Shown: positions 12,188 to 25,889 of the stretch, piece by piece
Layout: each line of letters starts with the position of its first letter
Position numbering within the stretch: position 1 is the stretch's first letter
Assembly: GCF_001640805.2 (NCBI RefSeq)
Contig: NC_066850.1
Location: forward strand, 10,822,510-10,886,509
DNA: 64,000 nucleotides
Reading direction: 5' to 3'
DNA from: Lates calcarifer
Lineage: Eukaryota; Chordata; Actinopteri; Centropomidae
Position numbers and translations under genes: made by a program
Notes under the pieces: generated by a model
Told to the model about the DNA's origin: nothing
Database searches by the model: none
What the model saw: the letters and a program-made list of their open reading frames with translations, nothing else

Positions 12188-14868
12188 ATGTCATCTGACC
12201 AGATTATTGCCATCGTCATGGATGACAAAATCTACGAGGTGAATAAGAAGAAGCTGATAGAAAAGAGCGACTATTTCCGTGCACTGTACAGCTCTGGTAT
12301 GAGAGAGTCCACGGAGGACTCGGTGCAGCTGCAGGGGCTCAGCGTCCCCGGCCTGGAGCTGGTCCTGGAGTTCATCAACACCTCCAAAGTCCAGGTTGTC
12401 AACGAGACTCTGGAGGACCTGATTGAGACCGCCTCCTTCTTGCAGGTCACGTCCATCCTCAAACTCTTGACCTCGGAGATCCGATTGGACAACTGCGTGG
12501 AGCTGTACAGCCTCTCCGAGGTTTATGGGACTCATGATCTGCGTAATGCTTGCCTCAAATACATGAGCTGCTACTACCATCCCATGCTGAGGCGACCTGA
12601 GTTCAGCAGCCTCCCCTCTGCTGTTAGAGACCAAGTCAGGGAGATGCGCATGAAAGGCACCGCCACCCTGGTGGCCATCGGAGACTTCACCTGTCTGTCC
12701 TTGGACGTGCCTGATCAGGATGAACCCTGGTCCATGCTGAGGTACGGAGAGGTGGAGCAGCGCTGGAAACCACTCGCCAACAACCTGCCTCCAGATATGA
12801 TCAACGTCAGAGGTTACGGCTCAGCCGTCCTCGACAACTACCTGTTCATAGTCGGTGGTTACAGGATGACGAGTCAGGAGATCTCTGCTGTGCACTGCTA
12901 CAACCCTTGTAGGAACGAGTGGAACCAGGTGGCTCCGCTCAACCAGAAAAGGTAGGTCCAGATCAGCAGCACTGTGGCTCTCATCCATCACAAGATCCTA
13001 AACGACTATCAACGGAGACAAGAAGAACAAGGAGACGTGCGGCAGGTTTTCTGAACCCCATAGAGTCCCGAACTCAACATCACGGAGTCAGTCTGGGATC
13101 CCATGAAGAGGCAGAAGTCTATGGTTTGTTGCCGTCATGTTTTACTCACTGCATCTTCCTCCTCCTCTTCCTCAGGTCCAACTTCAAGCTGCTGGCGGTA
13201 CAGGGGAAGCTGTACGCCGTAGGAGGTCAATGTCTGGGCACAGTGGAGTGTTACAGCCCGGAGCAGGACTGGTGGACCTGCGTGTCCTCGATGCCCGACC
13301 CGCTGGCTGAGTTCTCCGCCTGTGAATGCCAGGGATTGATCTACGTCATGGGTGGATACACCGCAAGAGGTTAGTGTGCAGCAGAGTCAGGTGTTAACAG
13401 AAGTGTTTTTTCACGGTTTTATTTTCAAGTTGTATCATTGGTAGTTTGATCCCTGTGCCCTTGAGCAAGACACTGAACCCTAAACTGTTCCAGGTGAACA
13501 GTTGAGCACCCAGCATGGCACCTTCAATCCTTATTTGTGTGGTATTGTGATGCATTTTGTTCTCTGTTCAGGTTAAAGGTGGAACTATTTACCTTTCTAA
13601 TTTTGGCTGCAACTAAATTATTTTCATTATCGATTAGTCTGCCTGTTTCTTTTTTTTCTGTTTCATCTATAAAAAGATAGGAAAAGGGAATAAGTGGCAA
13701 GTCCTCACACTGGAGAAGCTGGAAACATGAGAAATGACTGAAATGATAAACATTTAACTTTTTCTAGCCTCAAAATCATCAGACATGAGAAAAGTATAGA
13801 AGTATATTTGAACAATATTTTAATCAACGACACTGAACAAACATTTAAATCTTTCTTGACCCAGTGCTAACTTACTGCTGCTGGGCTCCAATATTCCTCT
13901 TATAATCCAATAAACTGTGTATTTATAGTGGTTATATCATCAGACAGCAGCATTTAAATCCCCTGCTAAATTGTCAATAATACCATCATTTCTCTGCACT
14001 GTTATTTTCCTAATTAGGAAGCCTTGTCGTGTATTATTTTAACTTATATAACTTCAGTTATAAGGATTTTGGCTTGGGTGAGTGCACAGGATGTTACAGT
14101 TGTTACTGCTTCCATATTTCACATCTTACAAGGTCATCATTAGGTGATCAACAATTAATCAGCAACTACTTTGATGATTTATGAATCATTTCAGTAATTT
14201 TTCAAGCCAAAATGCCAAACATTTGCTTGTCTCAAGCTTTCAAATGTTATAATTTGATGTTTTAGTTAGTTAGTACATCTCCTCTGGTTGTGGCAGGCAT
14301 TTATCTGCTGTTTTCTGACACGTTAAAGACAAAGCCTTCAATCATTTAATCGAAAAAAGTCCTTTACCTGTTGCTTCTTTGACTTCAACAAGTTTTTTTT
14401 CTGTGTCTAACAGACAGGAACACAAACGTCCTCCGTTACTGCCCCACCTCTGACACCTGGACAGTGTTTCGCTCCTGTCCATCACACATCCGCAAGCAGC
14501 AGATGCTCTCAGTGGAGGACACTATCTACCTGGTGGGTGGCTACACCCACGAGCTGGAGGCGGGCCGGAGGCAGCGACGTCCCAGCCAGACAGAGGACGT
14601 GCTGACGGTGCAGTCTTACAACGTCACCACGGGGGAGTGGATCCAGCTGAAGGAGAACACGTCCAAGTCGGGCCTGAACCTGACGTGCACGCTGCACAAC
14701 GACGGCATCTACATCATGAGTCGCGACGTCAGCTTGCCCACCAGCCTGGAGCACCGCGTTTTTCTTAAATACAACATTTTCTCAGACGCCTGGGAGGCCT
14801 TCAGGCGCTTCCCAGCTCTGGGACAGAACATGCTGCTGTGTTCGCTTTACCTCCCCAACATGCTATGA
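12188..14868 (+). CDS. klhl42: KLHL42 (KLHDC5), BTB-Kelch substrate adaptor for CUL3 ubiquitin ligase
   Basis: There are three coding exons, 12188-12951, 13176-13369 and 14414-14868 (stop TGA), with GT-AG junctions in phase, giving 470 residues. The ATG has the good context TTCACC. Residues 1 to about 100 form the BTB domain (KLIEKSDYFRALYSSGMRE), followed by a BACK-like helical part. From about residue 200 there are Kelch repeats with the diagnostic GG pairs in YLFIVGGY, LYAVGGQ, IYVMGGY and IYLVGGY. The C-terminus (EHRVFLKYNIFSDAWEAFRR) is typical of KLHL42. Human KLHL42 is about 505 residues; the difference seems to lie in a low-complexity insert of the human BTB that is absent here. In mammals the protein recruits CUL3 to the microtubule-severing subunit katanin p60 for ubiquitination in mitosis. 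It faces amdhd1 tail to tail. Confidence 0.95.
13603..14270. repeat. Diverged interspersed repeat(s) in klhl42 intron 2
   Basis: Words such as GCTGCAACTAAATTATTTTC and TTCATTATCGATTAGTCTGC at the left, and CAATTAATCAGCAACTACTT further right, match a widespread fish repeat, a better-preserved copy of which lies at 31915-32141. Here it looks split or nested, with unrelated sequence in the middle. Confidence 0.5.
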
Positions 14869-15128
14869 TTGACAGGGCTGATGGGAAAGACTTTGGCGGG
14901 AACACTAACAGATAGAGGAGCCCATGCAGCATTAATATAGGCCAGTGTGTGGCTCGCTTGTTCTTGCACAGAATGGGGTTCTGTGGCATTAGTGGGAACA
15001 GTGTCTGGTTGCCAGGTTGAAAACCTCGTGACCTCTGTGCCTCGGAAAAAAAGCACTACATTGTACATAACTGCTGTGGATGCAAATACAAAAGCTACAA
15101 TGACAAGTATGAAAGCGATTAAGCGCGA

Positions 15129-15553
15129 TGGCCCGTAGGTCAACAGCATCATAACAGCTAGCCCCAGTCTGTGCCTCTCATGCATTAGCATAAAGTTACA
15201 TTCAAATCACAGTGGTACTCATGTGCTTCTCTGAATATAATCACCCAGTAATGTTTGAAAAACTCACTGAAGGTGTTTCCAGAGTCTTCAGGCTCTTAAC
15301 CATCTGAATGAAAAATATTCTGCATTCTAACAGATTTTAAAAATCTTTTTTTTTTTTTTTAATCCAGATGATTAGAAGAGTCTTCTAGGATTGTGGATAT
15401 ACCTTCAGAACAGTGATAAGTGCTGTTCAAACATGGCTAGGTAATAATTTACAGAGAAACAAATGGGCACCACTTTGACTTGAATGTAACACTGATACAT
15501 GAGAGGCACAAACTGGGGCTACATAACGGCATGCTTTTAAATCTATGGGCCAC
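15129..15553. repeat. Long imperfect inverted repeat (hairpin) in klhl42 3' UTR
   Basis: The left arm, about 15129-15309, is the reverse complement of the right arm, about 15361-15553, with a loop of about 50 nt that contains a T-run. Matching blocks include CATGAGAGGCACAGACTGGG against CATGAGAGGCACAAACTGGG, GTTACATTCAAATCACAGTG against GTTACATTCAAGTCAAAGTG, and ATGTTTGAA in both. Overall identity by eye is roughly 70-80% with small indels. Weak similarity may extend further outward. The arms also give related peptides when read outward (HERHRLGL and HERHKLGL), which follows from the DNA repeat and is not evidence of coding. Confidence 0.75.
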
Positions 15554-16210
15554 AATATTCCTGATGTTTACACTCCAAATATGGCATTGTTGTACATGTT
15601 TATCCATAAGTCACTACAAACCTTACAGTATCTCAGAAACAGAACACATTTCTTGTCTTTATGTAGTGTACATAGCAGATAATCATGAAAAATGGCTTTG
15701 GTTTTACACTGCCAGTTTTATGGGAATTAGAAGTTCCTTAAAAGTTACTGTGTGGGATGTGAAGTGGCTCAGAGGGAGCTTTGCGTGTTGTACGTTACAC
15801 TTGTCTTATTTTCCAGAGATACACTAAGCAGAGCTTAAAGCGCAATTCCATGAAATGAACAATGCACATGTGCCTTCTGCAACCTCAGTTAATAGGAACT
15901 TGAAACAAAAAAAAAAAAAGCACAAAATGCAAGACTTTGTTACATTGCCAGCAACTGACCAAAACTGCTGTGTTTTATTTTCCTTTCTGCTAAAGCAGAT
16001 TTTGTTTTCATTTAGGTACTTTTCAGTTCCTTGATTAAATAATGGGTGTGTGCAGATTTGAAAAAAAAAAAACAAGCCTCAAAGCAACATTTACTTCTTA
16101 AACTCTTTTAAAGTTGAGTAAATGATGCACTTGAAATGTTGGATTTGGTGGATTTCAGCTTTTCTCTGCATTACTTATCTGTTTGACAGTTTGGAAATTT
16201 AGGTCATGAT

Positions 16211-16216
16211 AATAAA
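16211..16216 (+). terminator. klhl42: Polyadenylation signal AATAAA, candidate for klhl42
   Basis: A canonical hexamer with a downstream G/T-rich stretch (16222-16240). It is the most convincing plus-strand signal between the klhl42 stop and the convergent amdhd1 gene. Confidence 0.5.
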
Positions 16217-16235
16217 GATGATGTTCAGGGGTCTG

Positions 16236-17060
16236 TTTTCATGTCCCATTTTTTAAATTCACTTTACAACACATGTTTGTACTGTGTTGTTCCTCCATAT
16301 TCTGCTTGTTTGGACATATTTTCATTCAAAAGCTCCAAATTAACTGAGAAGGATAATGTGTGACGTGACCTCTTACCAAAATATCTGACTTTATGTGGCC
16401 GGGAACACGACTTTGGAGTAAGCCCTGCCTCTGTGGGTCACTGTGGTCCATTCCTTCCCAGGAAAACTTGGCACAAAACACCCAACTAATCTATTCGAGT
16501 TCCTCAGAACCCTGGGAGGATGCCCACTGGCTCTCCAGATAATAACGCCCCCTGTTGAAAGTTAAACGCATCAGAGTTTCCTTCTTAGGTCTTCATTATC
16601 CCAAAGCTTTTGCACATTTGTGGAGTAATCACAGATGTAAATCATGAGGTAAAAGGTTATCAGGCAAGTCATAAACATAATTAAAGACTATCAATAAGTA
16701 ATGTTGTTGGTTATATAATTAAAAAGCTTTGTGGGTGTGTCCAGACTATTGGGGACGAGTGACATTATTTTTATCAGGATTTTGATGACCTGTAATTTTC
16801 ACAGCAGACATTTTGACTTGTCATAGAAGGAAAAGCACAGGTTTAAAGACTAATAACGGTAAACTGGCTCTGTTCTATTCACGTGTTCCAGTAAACCATG
16901 ATCATTTCTGCTCTGTTTTACACAAATACTGAGCCTGTGATTACACATTTCCAAAAACTTTACATTTCCTTACACCTGATTACATGCCCCAGTTGTATTT
17001 GTAGTGGTATTGACAGTACCTTCGCTAATTAGAATCAGTCAGCAGGGCGTTCTTATCTGG
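16236..17060. other. Convergent intergenic region klhl42-amdhd1
   Basis: This should hold the amdhd1 3' UTR on the minus strand. I see no clear minus-strand AATAAA in it, and no other gene. Confidence 0.5.
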
Positions 17061-20000
17061 TTATAAGTCCACGGTTTTGTCATTATCGTAGACGACGTTG
17101 CCCTTGATGACGACGTAACGGACGAGCTCCTGATGTCCGCCCAGCTGGTAGATCAGATGCTCCCACCTGCAGGAAAACACACAAATATATCATGTACACA
17201 CACGAGGCATGCAGTTAACAAACCATGAATAATAGTAGTAGTGAGTCAGTAAGAATGACTGAGTTCTATATAACACAACTATGATAATACTGAGAGTTAA
17301 AACTCTCATTTTAATTAGAGAAACGCGAGTTGATATTTAGTCCTGTGTGTTTCATATAAATTTCAGAAAGCATTTTTTAGAGGAACAACAACAGAGGACA
17401 CTGTTCATTCAGTAAGTCACCTCATTATATATATTATTCAGACATCTTATTAAAACATCATACAAATTGTTTACCATTCACTGGTTAGTGCATGGATGTG
17501 GGTGTGTTTGTATTCAGCCTACCTACGGTTGAAAAACTTTAGATGACAAAGGTGAAGCTTTGTAAAGCTGCAATGTCTGTCCAAATGCAGGCTGTCAGCA
17601 GCACAATGTCAGTACTGAATAAACTTTGTGTCATAACAACTTTTATTGACACAATTTACATCAAAGGTCACAAGAGGAAAATATATTTGCAGCTTATGTG
17701 GATTTAAATCCCACAGCTTCACACACACAATGTTAGCCTCCCCCTGCTTCATGTATTAGATCAAATGCATCTGGATTTGTTAGCTCTCAGTTCAGATCAG
17801 TTAAGTTTGGTGTGTAGGATGCTCTCTACTGGATGTTCTGTGAAGTGCATCCAAAATATCTTAATTTCAGGTATGAGCTGCAGCTCTGCAGTTATCATTT
17901 CCCTCAGGGGATCAGGAGTTTTGCAGCAGCTACATACAGAATTTAAACAAGGTATTCTGACAGTCATTTGTCCTGGCTCACCGCGTGGTGTTGAGGACCA
18001 GCAGGTCTCCATGTTTGTTGACCTCCAGGGAGCCGTGTGTGTGGGAGCGGCCGAGGGCGTAAGGCTGCATTGATGGTGGCCGCGGCCAAAGCTTCAGGCA
18101 TGGACATCCTCATATTGACACAGGCCAGGTGCATGACGATTGGCTGAGGGAGGACACAAGAGAGGGAGGGATTAACGGTGAGAAAGAGAAGACAGAGACA
18201 GTGTTTCACCTCCTCTGTCAAACTCACCATGGAGCAGCAGTACGCATTGGGGTTGAAGTCGCTGCCGAGGGCAACGATCACGCCAGCTTCCAGCAAGTCT
18301 CTGGCCCGAGGCTGAGGCAGTCTAAACACACACAGGGATTATTAGACGTCTCACAGCTGTAAGGAAGGTGTGTGGGAGTATTTGTGTGTTAATATACCGG
18401 AGAATGTAGGCTGTAGTTGGTAGAAGGACCGCAGCAGTTTTTGCTTTTGCCATGGCAGCAATCCCCTCATCTGTGACCTCCTCCAGGTGACTGATGGCCA
18501 AGGCTCCGAGCTCTGCTCCCAGCTGACACACACACACACACACACAAAACAGCGATGGATTTAAACAACTAATAAATCAATTATAAAGAGAGAGAAGATT
18601 AAATGAAAACAGTCATTTAACAGCATCAAAAACAAAGTTAAATTTCATTATTTGAAGACATCACTCTGGTCATTCAAAACTTGTGATGAGCATTTTCACT
18701 ATTTTTCTTCTTTAAATTTTGTAACCAAGATGATTATTTGATTTTTATAAGCTTAATTAAATAATAGATAATGCTAGAACAACTCGATTTTTGGAGCTTT
18801 ACAACAAAGGCAGACGAGTAAAAACAGCTCCGGTAAAATCCACTGTTCACTTCCTGCCCTGTGAGAAAATGACAGAGACACAGTTGGCAACTATATGGTG
18901 AATAAAAGTCTGAAATGAAAGTGAATGTTGGACTAAATCCACCAAGGTGGCCAGACACACAACTTCAAATACATGCTAATGTTGCTTTGGGTCAGCTGGA
19001 TGTGTAAATACCAAGGAAACTGATTTAGAAATATCTATATACAGTGATAATATGTCAGCGGTGTCACGTGGCTTCAGCAGTGAGCGATACCTGAGCAGAG
19101 TTCATGGGATGAAGCTCATCTCCATGGAAGTTGATGTTGAGGCCCAGGTTTTTCCCGGCCTGCAGGATGGAGCGAGTGGAGCTGAGGTCAAACACTCCCT
19201 GCTCACAGAACACGTCAATGTTGTCGACTCTGAGTTTCCCAGCAGACATCTGTTCTTTCAGCCGTGGCAGCTGAACCTGCAGGATGTCCTCTGTGGCTTC
19301 TGCAACTGTTTTCCCTCTGAATGAAGGGAACACAGTAAAGATTAAATACCCAGAGTGTGATGTGAGATGAGGTAAGTTTGAGGACAGTTCATACTTGGGG
19401 ACTGCATGGGCGCCACAGTAAGTGGAGGAGATGTTGATGGGCAGGGTGCGTCTGGCCTCTTCGATCACCTCCAGCATCTTGAGCTCAGTCCTCAGCTCCA
19501 GACCGTAGCCGCTCTTACACTCCACCAGGGTGGTGCCCGCTCGCTGCATCCGAACCAACCTGCTGCTCAGGGAGGCCAGGAGGTCCAAGGCCGCAGCCGC
19601 TCGAGTGTGCTCCACGGTGAAGTGGATCCCTCCGCCAGCCCGGTGCACGTCCATGTAGGTGGCACCTGCCAGCTGCAGACGTACAGACAAAATGTTTAGA
19701 AGCAGTGACGTGAGGTCAGAGAGCAGTCAAAATATGATGATTTACCTTCATTGCAAACTCATGCACTCTGTCACCAGCCCACACTGGGTGAGTGTGGGCA
19801 TCAACCAAACCTGAAACAAAAAGACTGTTTCAATTCTAATCACTGATTTAGATTTTATGTAATTGTATAAACAGTAGTGATAGCAGCATTCAGATTCTCA
19901 CTTAAGTAAAGTCCTGCATTCAAAATCCTATTAGTAGTTGAAAAAATATCCTGCGACATTATAAACGACTAGTTTAGTCCAGTGGTTCCCAACCTATGGG

Positions 20001-21498
20001 ACAGGCTCCAAAAAAGGGGTCACAAGATAAATCTGAGGGGTCATGAGATGAGTAATGGGAGAGGAAAAATGAAAAAACAAAGTTCTGCGACATAAATTAG
20101 ATTATTATCTAAATGAAACTATCTGAGAATTTAAGAGGAGAATGTTTTCATGGTTGAACTGCTAACAACTCAGGGGCTGCAACTGCACTGATAAGGGGTC
20201 ACAAGCCAAAAAGATTGAAAACCAATCTTTAACAAAGCTCATATATACTTTGTATATAAAATGTTGATCTGTAAAGAAACTAGTAGCTGAAGCAGGCATA
20301 AGAGGCATAAAAAAATACAATATTTTTCTCTGCAATGGAGCAGAGCAGAAGTGTAAAGTAGCATAACACTAAAGGAAACTGTTACAGTAAATTATAGTAC
20401 TTTGGAAAAATGTACTTAACAACAGTCCACAGTCCAAAAATACTACTTGGATGTATGTTGACATAGAGAATAATTTGCCTCTGCTGAAAACATAAAGATA
20501 AATCACAGCTGATACTCACCAGGCAGGACACACATTCCTGTGGCATCAATCACTTTATCAAACGCTGCCTCTGAATACTGAGCTCTGATGGTTTCAGCAG
20601 GACCCACAGCTTTAATCAGCCCGTCACTGGAGGAAGAAATTCATTGTTTTAATGTAAACATTCACTTTAAAGCAGAACAGAGAACTGAACCTACAGCTGA
20701 GGTTGATAAAATGCAGTTCAGGGCTAATGAAAGTCTCAGATGTTCTAAAATGGCCGCTGCACTGAGGATAAGCCTTTTGTAACTACATGGCATTTCCCCT
20801 GGAACCATCCTCAGGCCAAACTCTACATTTTTTCCGCACTAATGGAAAAGAAATACAAATTATGATGATTTAAGAGTTAATTTTCCATGAAATAGTTCAA
20901 CAAAACCATGAAATTAAGTTCCCTAACTTTGTCTGAGAAGTTTGGAAAATAAGACAGGATGGACTGTTTATTCATTTTTCCAGCACTGTAGGGTAACAAA
21001 TTAGAGTGGACATGACAAGGAAAAACTTGAAATAGCAAGTGATACCTACTCGAAAAATTACATATAGAAAATATATATTGGCATAGAAAAGTAAAGTGGT
21101 ATCAATGAAATTGAAAGTTTTCTTCCATTCAGTCTTTTATTTTCTGGTTGTAATGAGCAACTGCTGCCACTAGAGGCCACCAGAGCACCTTATATTAAAG
21201 TCCTGCAGGACAATAAAGAAACTACCCAAACCTGAATTTCAACCAGAGCTGTCTGCAGCTCTGAGAGCAGCTACACTGGTTCAAACTCACACAACTTGTG
21301 TTACATTTCTCCACAACTTTATACAAAATTTAAACTATATAATGAGTGACAGAACACTTACCTCCCTATTACTATGCTCCCATTTTCAATCACACAAAGA
21401 TTCTTCATCCCATGCTTTGTCAGGTATTTCTCTCCACTGTTGCAGATCAGAACCACCTGTTTGGCATTTTTCACCAGAAGTCTGTGATTACTGGACAT
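17061..21498 (-). CDS. amdhd1: AMDHD1, imidazolonepropionase, frame broken by one extra base in exon 8
   Basis: Exons: 21498-21362, 20626-20520, 19810-19746, 19672-19395, 19316-19091, 18522-18398, 18321-18228, 18143-17982, 17166-17061 (stop TAA). The enzyme hydrolyses 4-imidazolone-5-propanoate to N-formiminoglutamate, step three of cytosolic histidine breakdown. Metal-site motifs of the amidohydrolase superfamily are present: DAHTHPVWAG, NFHGDELHPM and GSDFNPNAYC, with AGTTLVECKSGYGL. With one base removed the length is 432 codons, close to the human 426. As given, exon 8 reads AATGCAGCC, one extra T, then ACGCCCTCGG (plus-strand A at 18061-18062). This shifts the last ~78 residues out of frame. 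Exon 9 matches the family only in the unshifted phase (RWEHLIYQLGGHQELV). The base is either a sequence error or a real inactivating change; all other exons look intact. Confidence 0.93.
18061..18062 (-). other. amdhd1: Single-base insertion (frameshift) in amdhd1 exon 8
   Basis: On the plus strand the sequence reads GGCGTAAGGCTGCATTGATG, where the family needs GGCGTAGGCTGC (minus: GCA GCC TAC GCC CTC, A A Y A L). The extra A makes exon 8 162 nt instead of 161. Exon 9 needs phase 2, which 161 nt supplies. If real, reading continues out of frame through exon 8 and stops inside exon 9. Confidence 0.85.
19870..20460. repeat. Nested interspersed repeats in amdhd1 intron 2
   Basis: The outer part contains TCACTTAAGTAAAGTCCTGC and, at the other end, TGTACTTAACAACAGTCC, resembling the common fish repeat built of AAGTAC/GTACTT words. 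Inside it, 19978-20232 runs from CAGTGGTTCCCAACCTATGG to GGGGTCACAAGCCAAAAAG, resembling a second very common fish element with CAGTGGTTCCCAA ends. A relative of the inner element lies at 51606-52223. Confidence 0.55.
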
Positions 21499-21930
21499 TT
21501 TGATTCATCCAAAGCAGAGACCCTTAATACTCAAGAGTGACTGGCTTTAAACTAGTTTGAGAAAAGGCAAATATTTGTTCAGGAGAGTTTAAAGTGCAGA
21601 GAGAGTGGGTGGAGCTTCTCTAACAGACACCAGAGACGACCACTGAACCAGTGAGTCCATCTCTACATTGTTCAGTTTAATAATTAGAGACACATTCATG
21701 GTTTTTTTAAAACACAAAAATCAGTTTTAAAAAGGGTACAATAATCAGTTTATTGTGTCTGTATCACAATGTCACAACATAAAATTGGTCTTACATACAG
21801 AAAAAAAGATCATTTTCAAAACTGCTTGAAAAATAACAAAAACCCTCCAAACGTTCATTTGTTTCACATGGTGAAAACACAAACACACATTAACGCAGCT
21901 ACCAGGTACAGTCACACTCAGACGCTGATG
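21499..21930 (-). promoter_or_regulatory. amdhd1: amdhd1 promoter/5' UTR overlapping the snrpf 3' end
   Basis: Only 432 bp separate the snrpf stop from the amdhd1 start, on the same strand. The snrpf polyadenylation signal is at 21749-21754, so the amdhd1 promoter must lie in the remaining roughly 250 bp or overlap the snrpf 3' UTR. I see no TATA box I would defend. Confidence 0.4.
21749..21754 (-). terminator. snrpf: Polyadenylation signal AATAAA for snrpf
   Basis: The minus strand reads AATAAA here (plus TTTATT), 177 bp past the snrpf stop codon. It is the nearest canonical hexamer. Confidence 0.6.
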
Positions 21931-24166
<2,236 letters not shown>

Positions 24167-24599
24167 CTCTGGTTAATGGAAATATGTGTCTTAAAGTATA
24201 ATTTTGATGTTTGGCTTCTTTTCGTCACAATAACGTTAGCGCTTCACAAACCAGAACACGCTTTGCCGCCGCGCAGGAAGTACAACACTCTGACCTCGGA
24301 GGAGTCTGTGTGTTTTTACACACTGCCACCTACTGGTCAAAGCGGTCATAGCGGTCAGTCATTGAAAGTTCACCTGCACTGAAATTGCGTTTCTGATAGT
24401 ATTATCATCCTTAATATTTAATCTAATCTGTATCTTTAATAACTTGTTTATTGTTCAGTGTATAAAATATTAGAATATTCTTTGAAACTAGATTAAATAA
24501 TTTCAATAGCTTTTTTTGTCTGTCAGTTTACTATCATAGAAAACTGAGAAATTAATAAATACTCCCATTTGAGCACCTAGTGGAAGTAACATTTCGGTA

Positions 24600-24690
24600 T
24601 CTCACTTAAACAATGAATTAGTTATCAAAATTGTTGCCAAATAATTTGCTGTCAATCAGCTATTAATTAATCAGCTAATAATTTCAGTGT
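24600..24690. repeat. Fragment of interspersed fish repeat
   Basis: AATGAATTAGTTATCAAAAT followed by TTGTTGCCAAATAATTTGCT resembles the end of the same repeat family as 31915-32141 (alternating ATTAATC/GATTAAT words). It is short and diverged. Confidence 0.4.
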
Positions 24691-25296
24691 TAGAGTACAG
24701 GTTGGAGTCTTGGGAAATAATAAAACTGTCTGTAAAGTCAGGGTAAATTGAGGCAGTTCCCTCTTGGGTCATAATTATATGCAATAACGTGTACTGCTAC
24801 GTAACATAACACTGTGAATTAGCCGTCTGTCTGCCCTGACTTGACGTACATATCTGCTGTATAGAATCTTTTCACATTAACATGAACTTCAATTATTCAG
24901 TGAGTGAAAACTCTGACCTGTTTAGGAGCAAAAGTGAAATGACTGTCATATCTGGGTCGCACTGGCTCTCTGTCTGGGCAGCTGTTTCTCTCCAGGCACA
25001 AATAGTCTGAAGATTTTACTCATTTTTCTGCGTTGAAGCATTCAGCTGTTACTAAAGTGTCCAACAAGTTCAAACCTGATACTTTGAATAAAACTAACAT
25101 CTGACTTCCTACAGTAACAGGCTAGGTTCTGTCAGAAGAAAATTCCTCTGAAATTGCAGTGGAGCTTTCTCTGCATGTCTGAAATACCCCTGTCCTTACA
25201 TCATTTAGCCTATTTTTCTTCTCCCTTCTTTTGAGTTGCTCTGTGTAATTAACCAATCTGTCAGTCAGTCACTGTGTCAGTCATGGCATGATGATA

Positions 25297-25297
<1 letters not shown>

Positions 25298-25328
<31 letters not shown>
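25298..25328. repeat. (TG)n microsatellite
   Basis: About 15 uninterrupted TG units, followed at 25378-25440 by a few diverged AAAGAGA units related to the minisatellite at 26113-26345. Confidence 0.95.
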
Positions 25329-25329
<1 letters not shown>

Positions 25330-25889
25330 AAGAGTCGGGGTGGAGCGAGAGGTGCATGCAGGGGTTACAGTAACCATAAAGAGACGAAAAATGATGATAA
25401 AGAGATGTACAATGATCGAAAAGAGACAAAATCACCGTGAAGATGGAAAAAAGAGTGTCTGGGTGTCTTCCTCCAGGCAGGAGGGGTGGGGACCTTTTAC
25501 ATGTCTGTGTCTGCGTTTCCTGATCTGTCCATGACTGTGGGCTCTTTGGAGTTACAAATAGCTGCTTCAACAATTTGTAAAACTCACTGCTGCAGCCTTT
25601 TACTCATCTGTATCATCATTTGGAGGGAGACAGCTATGTGGAAGTCGGATCTTTCCAGTCTGATGCCAAAAAGCTCTTTGAAGTCTGCAGAGGAGAGCTG
25701 AGGAGCTGAGAGACAAAAGTTAACACAGAGGAGGCCTGTGGAGTAGATGAGCTCATACCAACTCTCTACCAACTGTGAGCAAAAATCCACTGTTTGACAA
25801 ATAGCTTTTAGTCTGAGACGTATGAGGTTTTTTAGCCCCTCTGGCAGCATCGTTCTGGGGAAGGCAACGCTGGTTCAACACTTTGTCCC

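Larger units (their letters stand above)
14869..16235 (+). other. klhl42: Probable klhl42 3' UTR
   Basis: No further coding sequence follows the TGA at 14866-14868. The first good polyadenylation context is AATAAA at 16211-16216, followed by a G/T-rich stretch, which implies a 3' UTR of about 1.35 kb. It includes the inverted repeat at 15129-15553. A shorter form using ATTAAA near 16034 is possible. The extent is inferred, not observed. Confidence 0.5.

Noticed and set aside
14847..15191. Minus-strand open frame of 114 codons with a membrane-like segment, and a related plus-strand frame at 15480-15827
   Set aside because: The protein similarity between the two is explained by the DNA inverted repeat of the klhl42 3' UTR. 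Neither resembles a known protein, and the shared part is shifted by a small indel relative to the upstream repeat.
17964..18329. Continuous minus-strand frame across amdhd1 exons 7-8 including the intron
   Set aside because: It is a read-through of the intron between 18143 and 18228 and of the frameshifted end of exon 8; the family sequence requires splicing.
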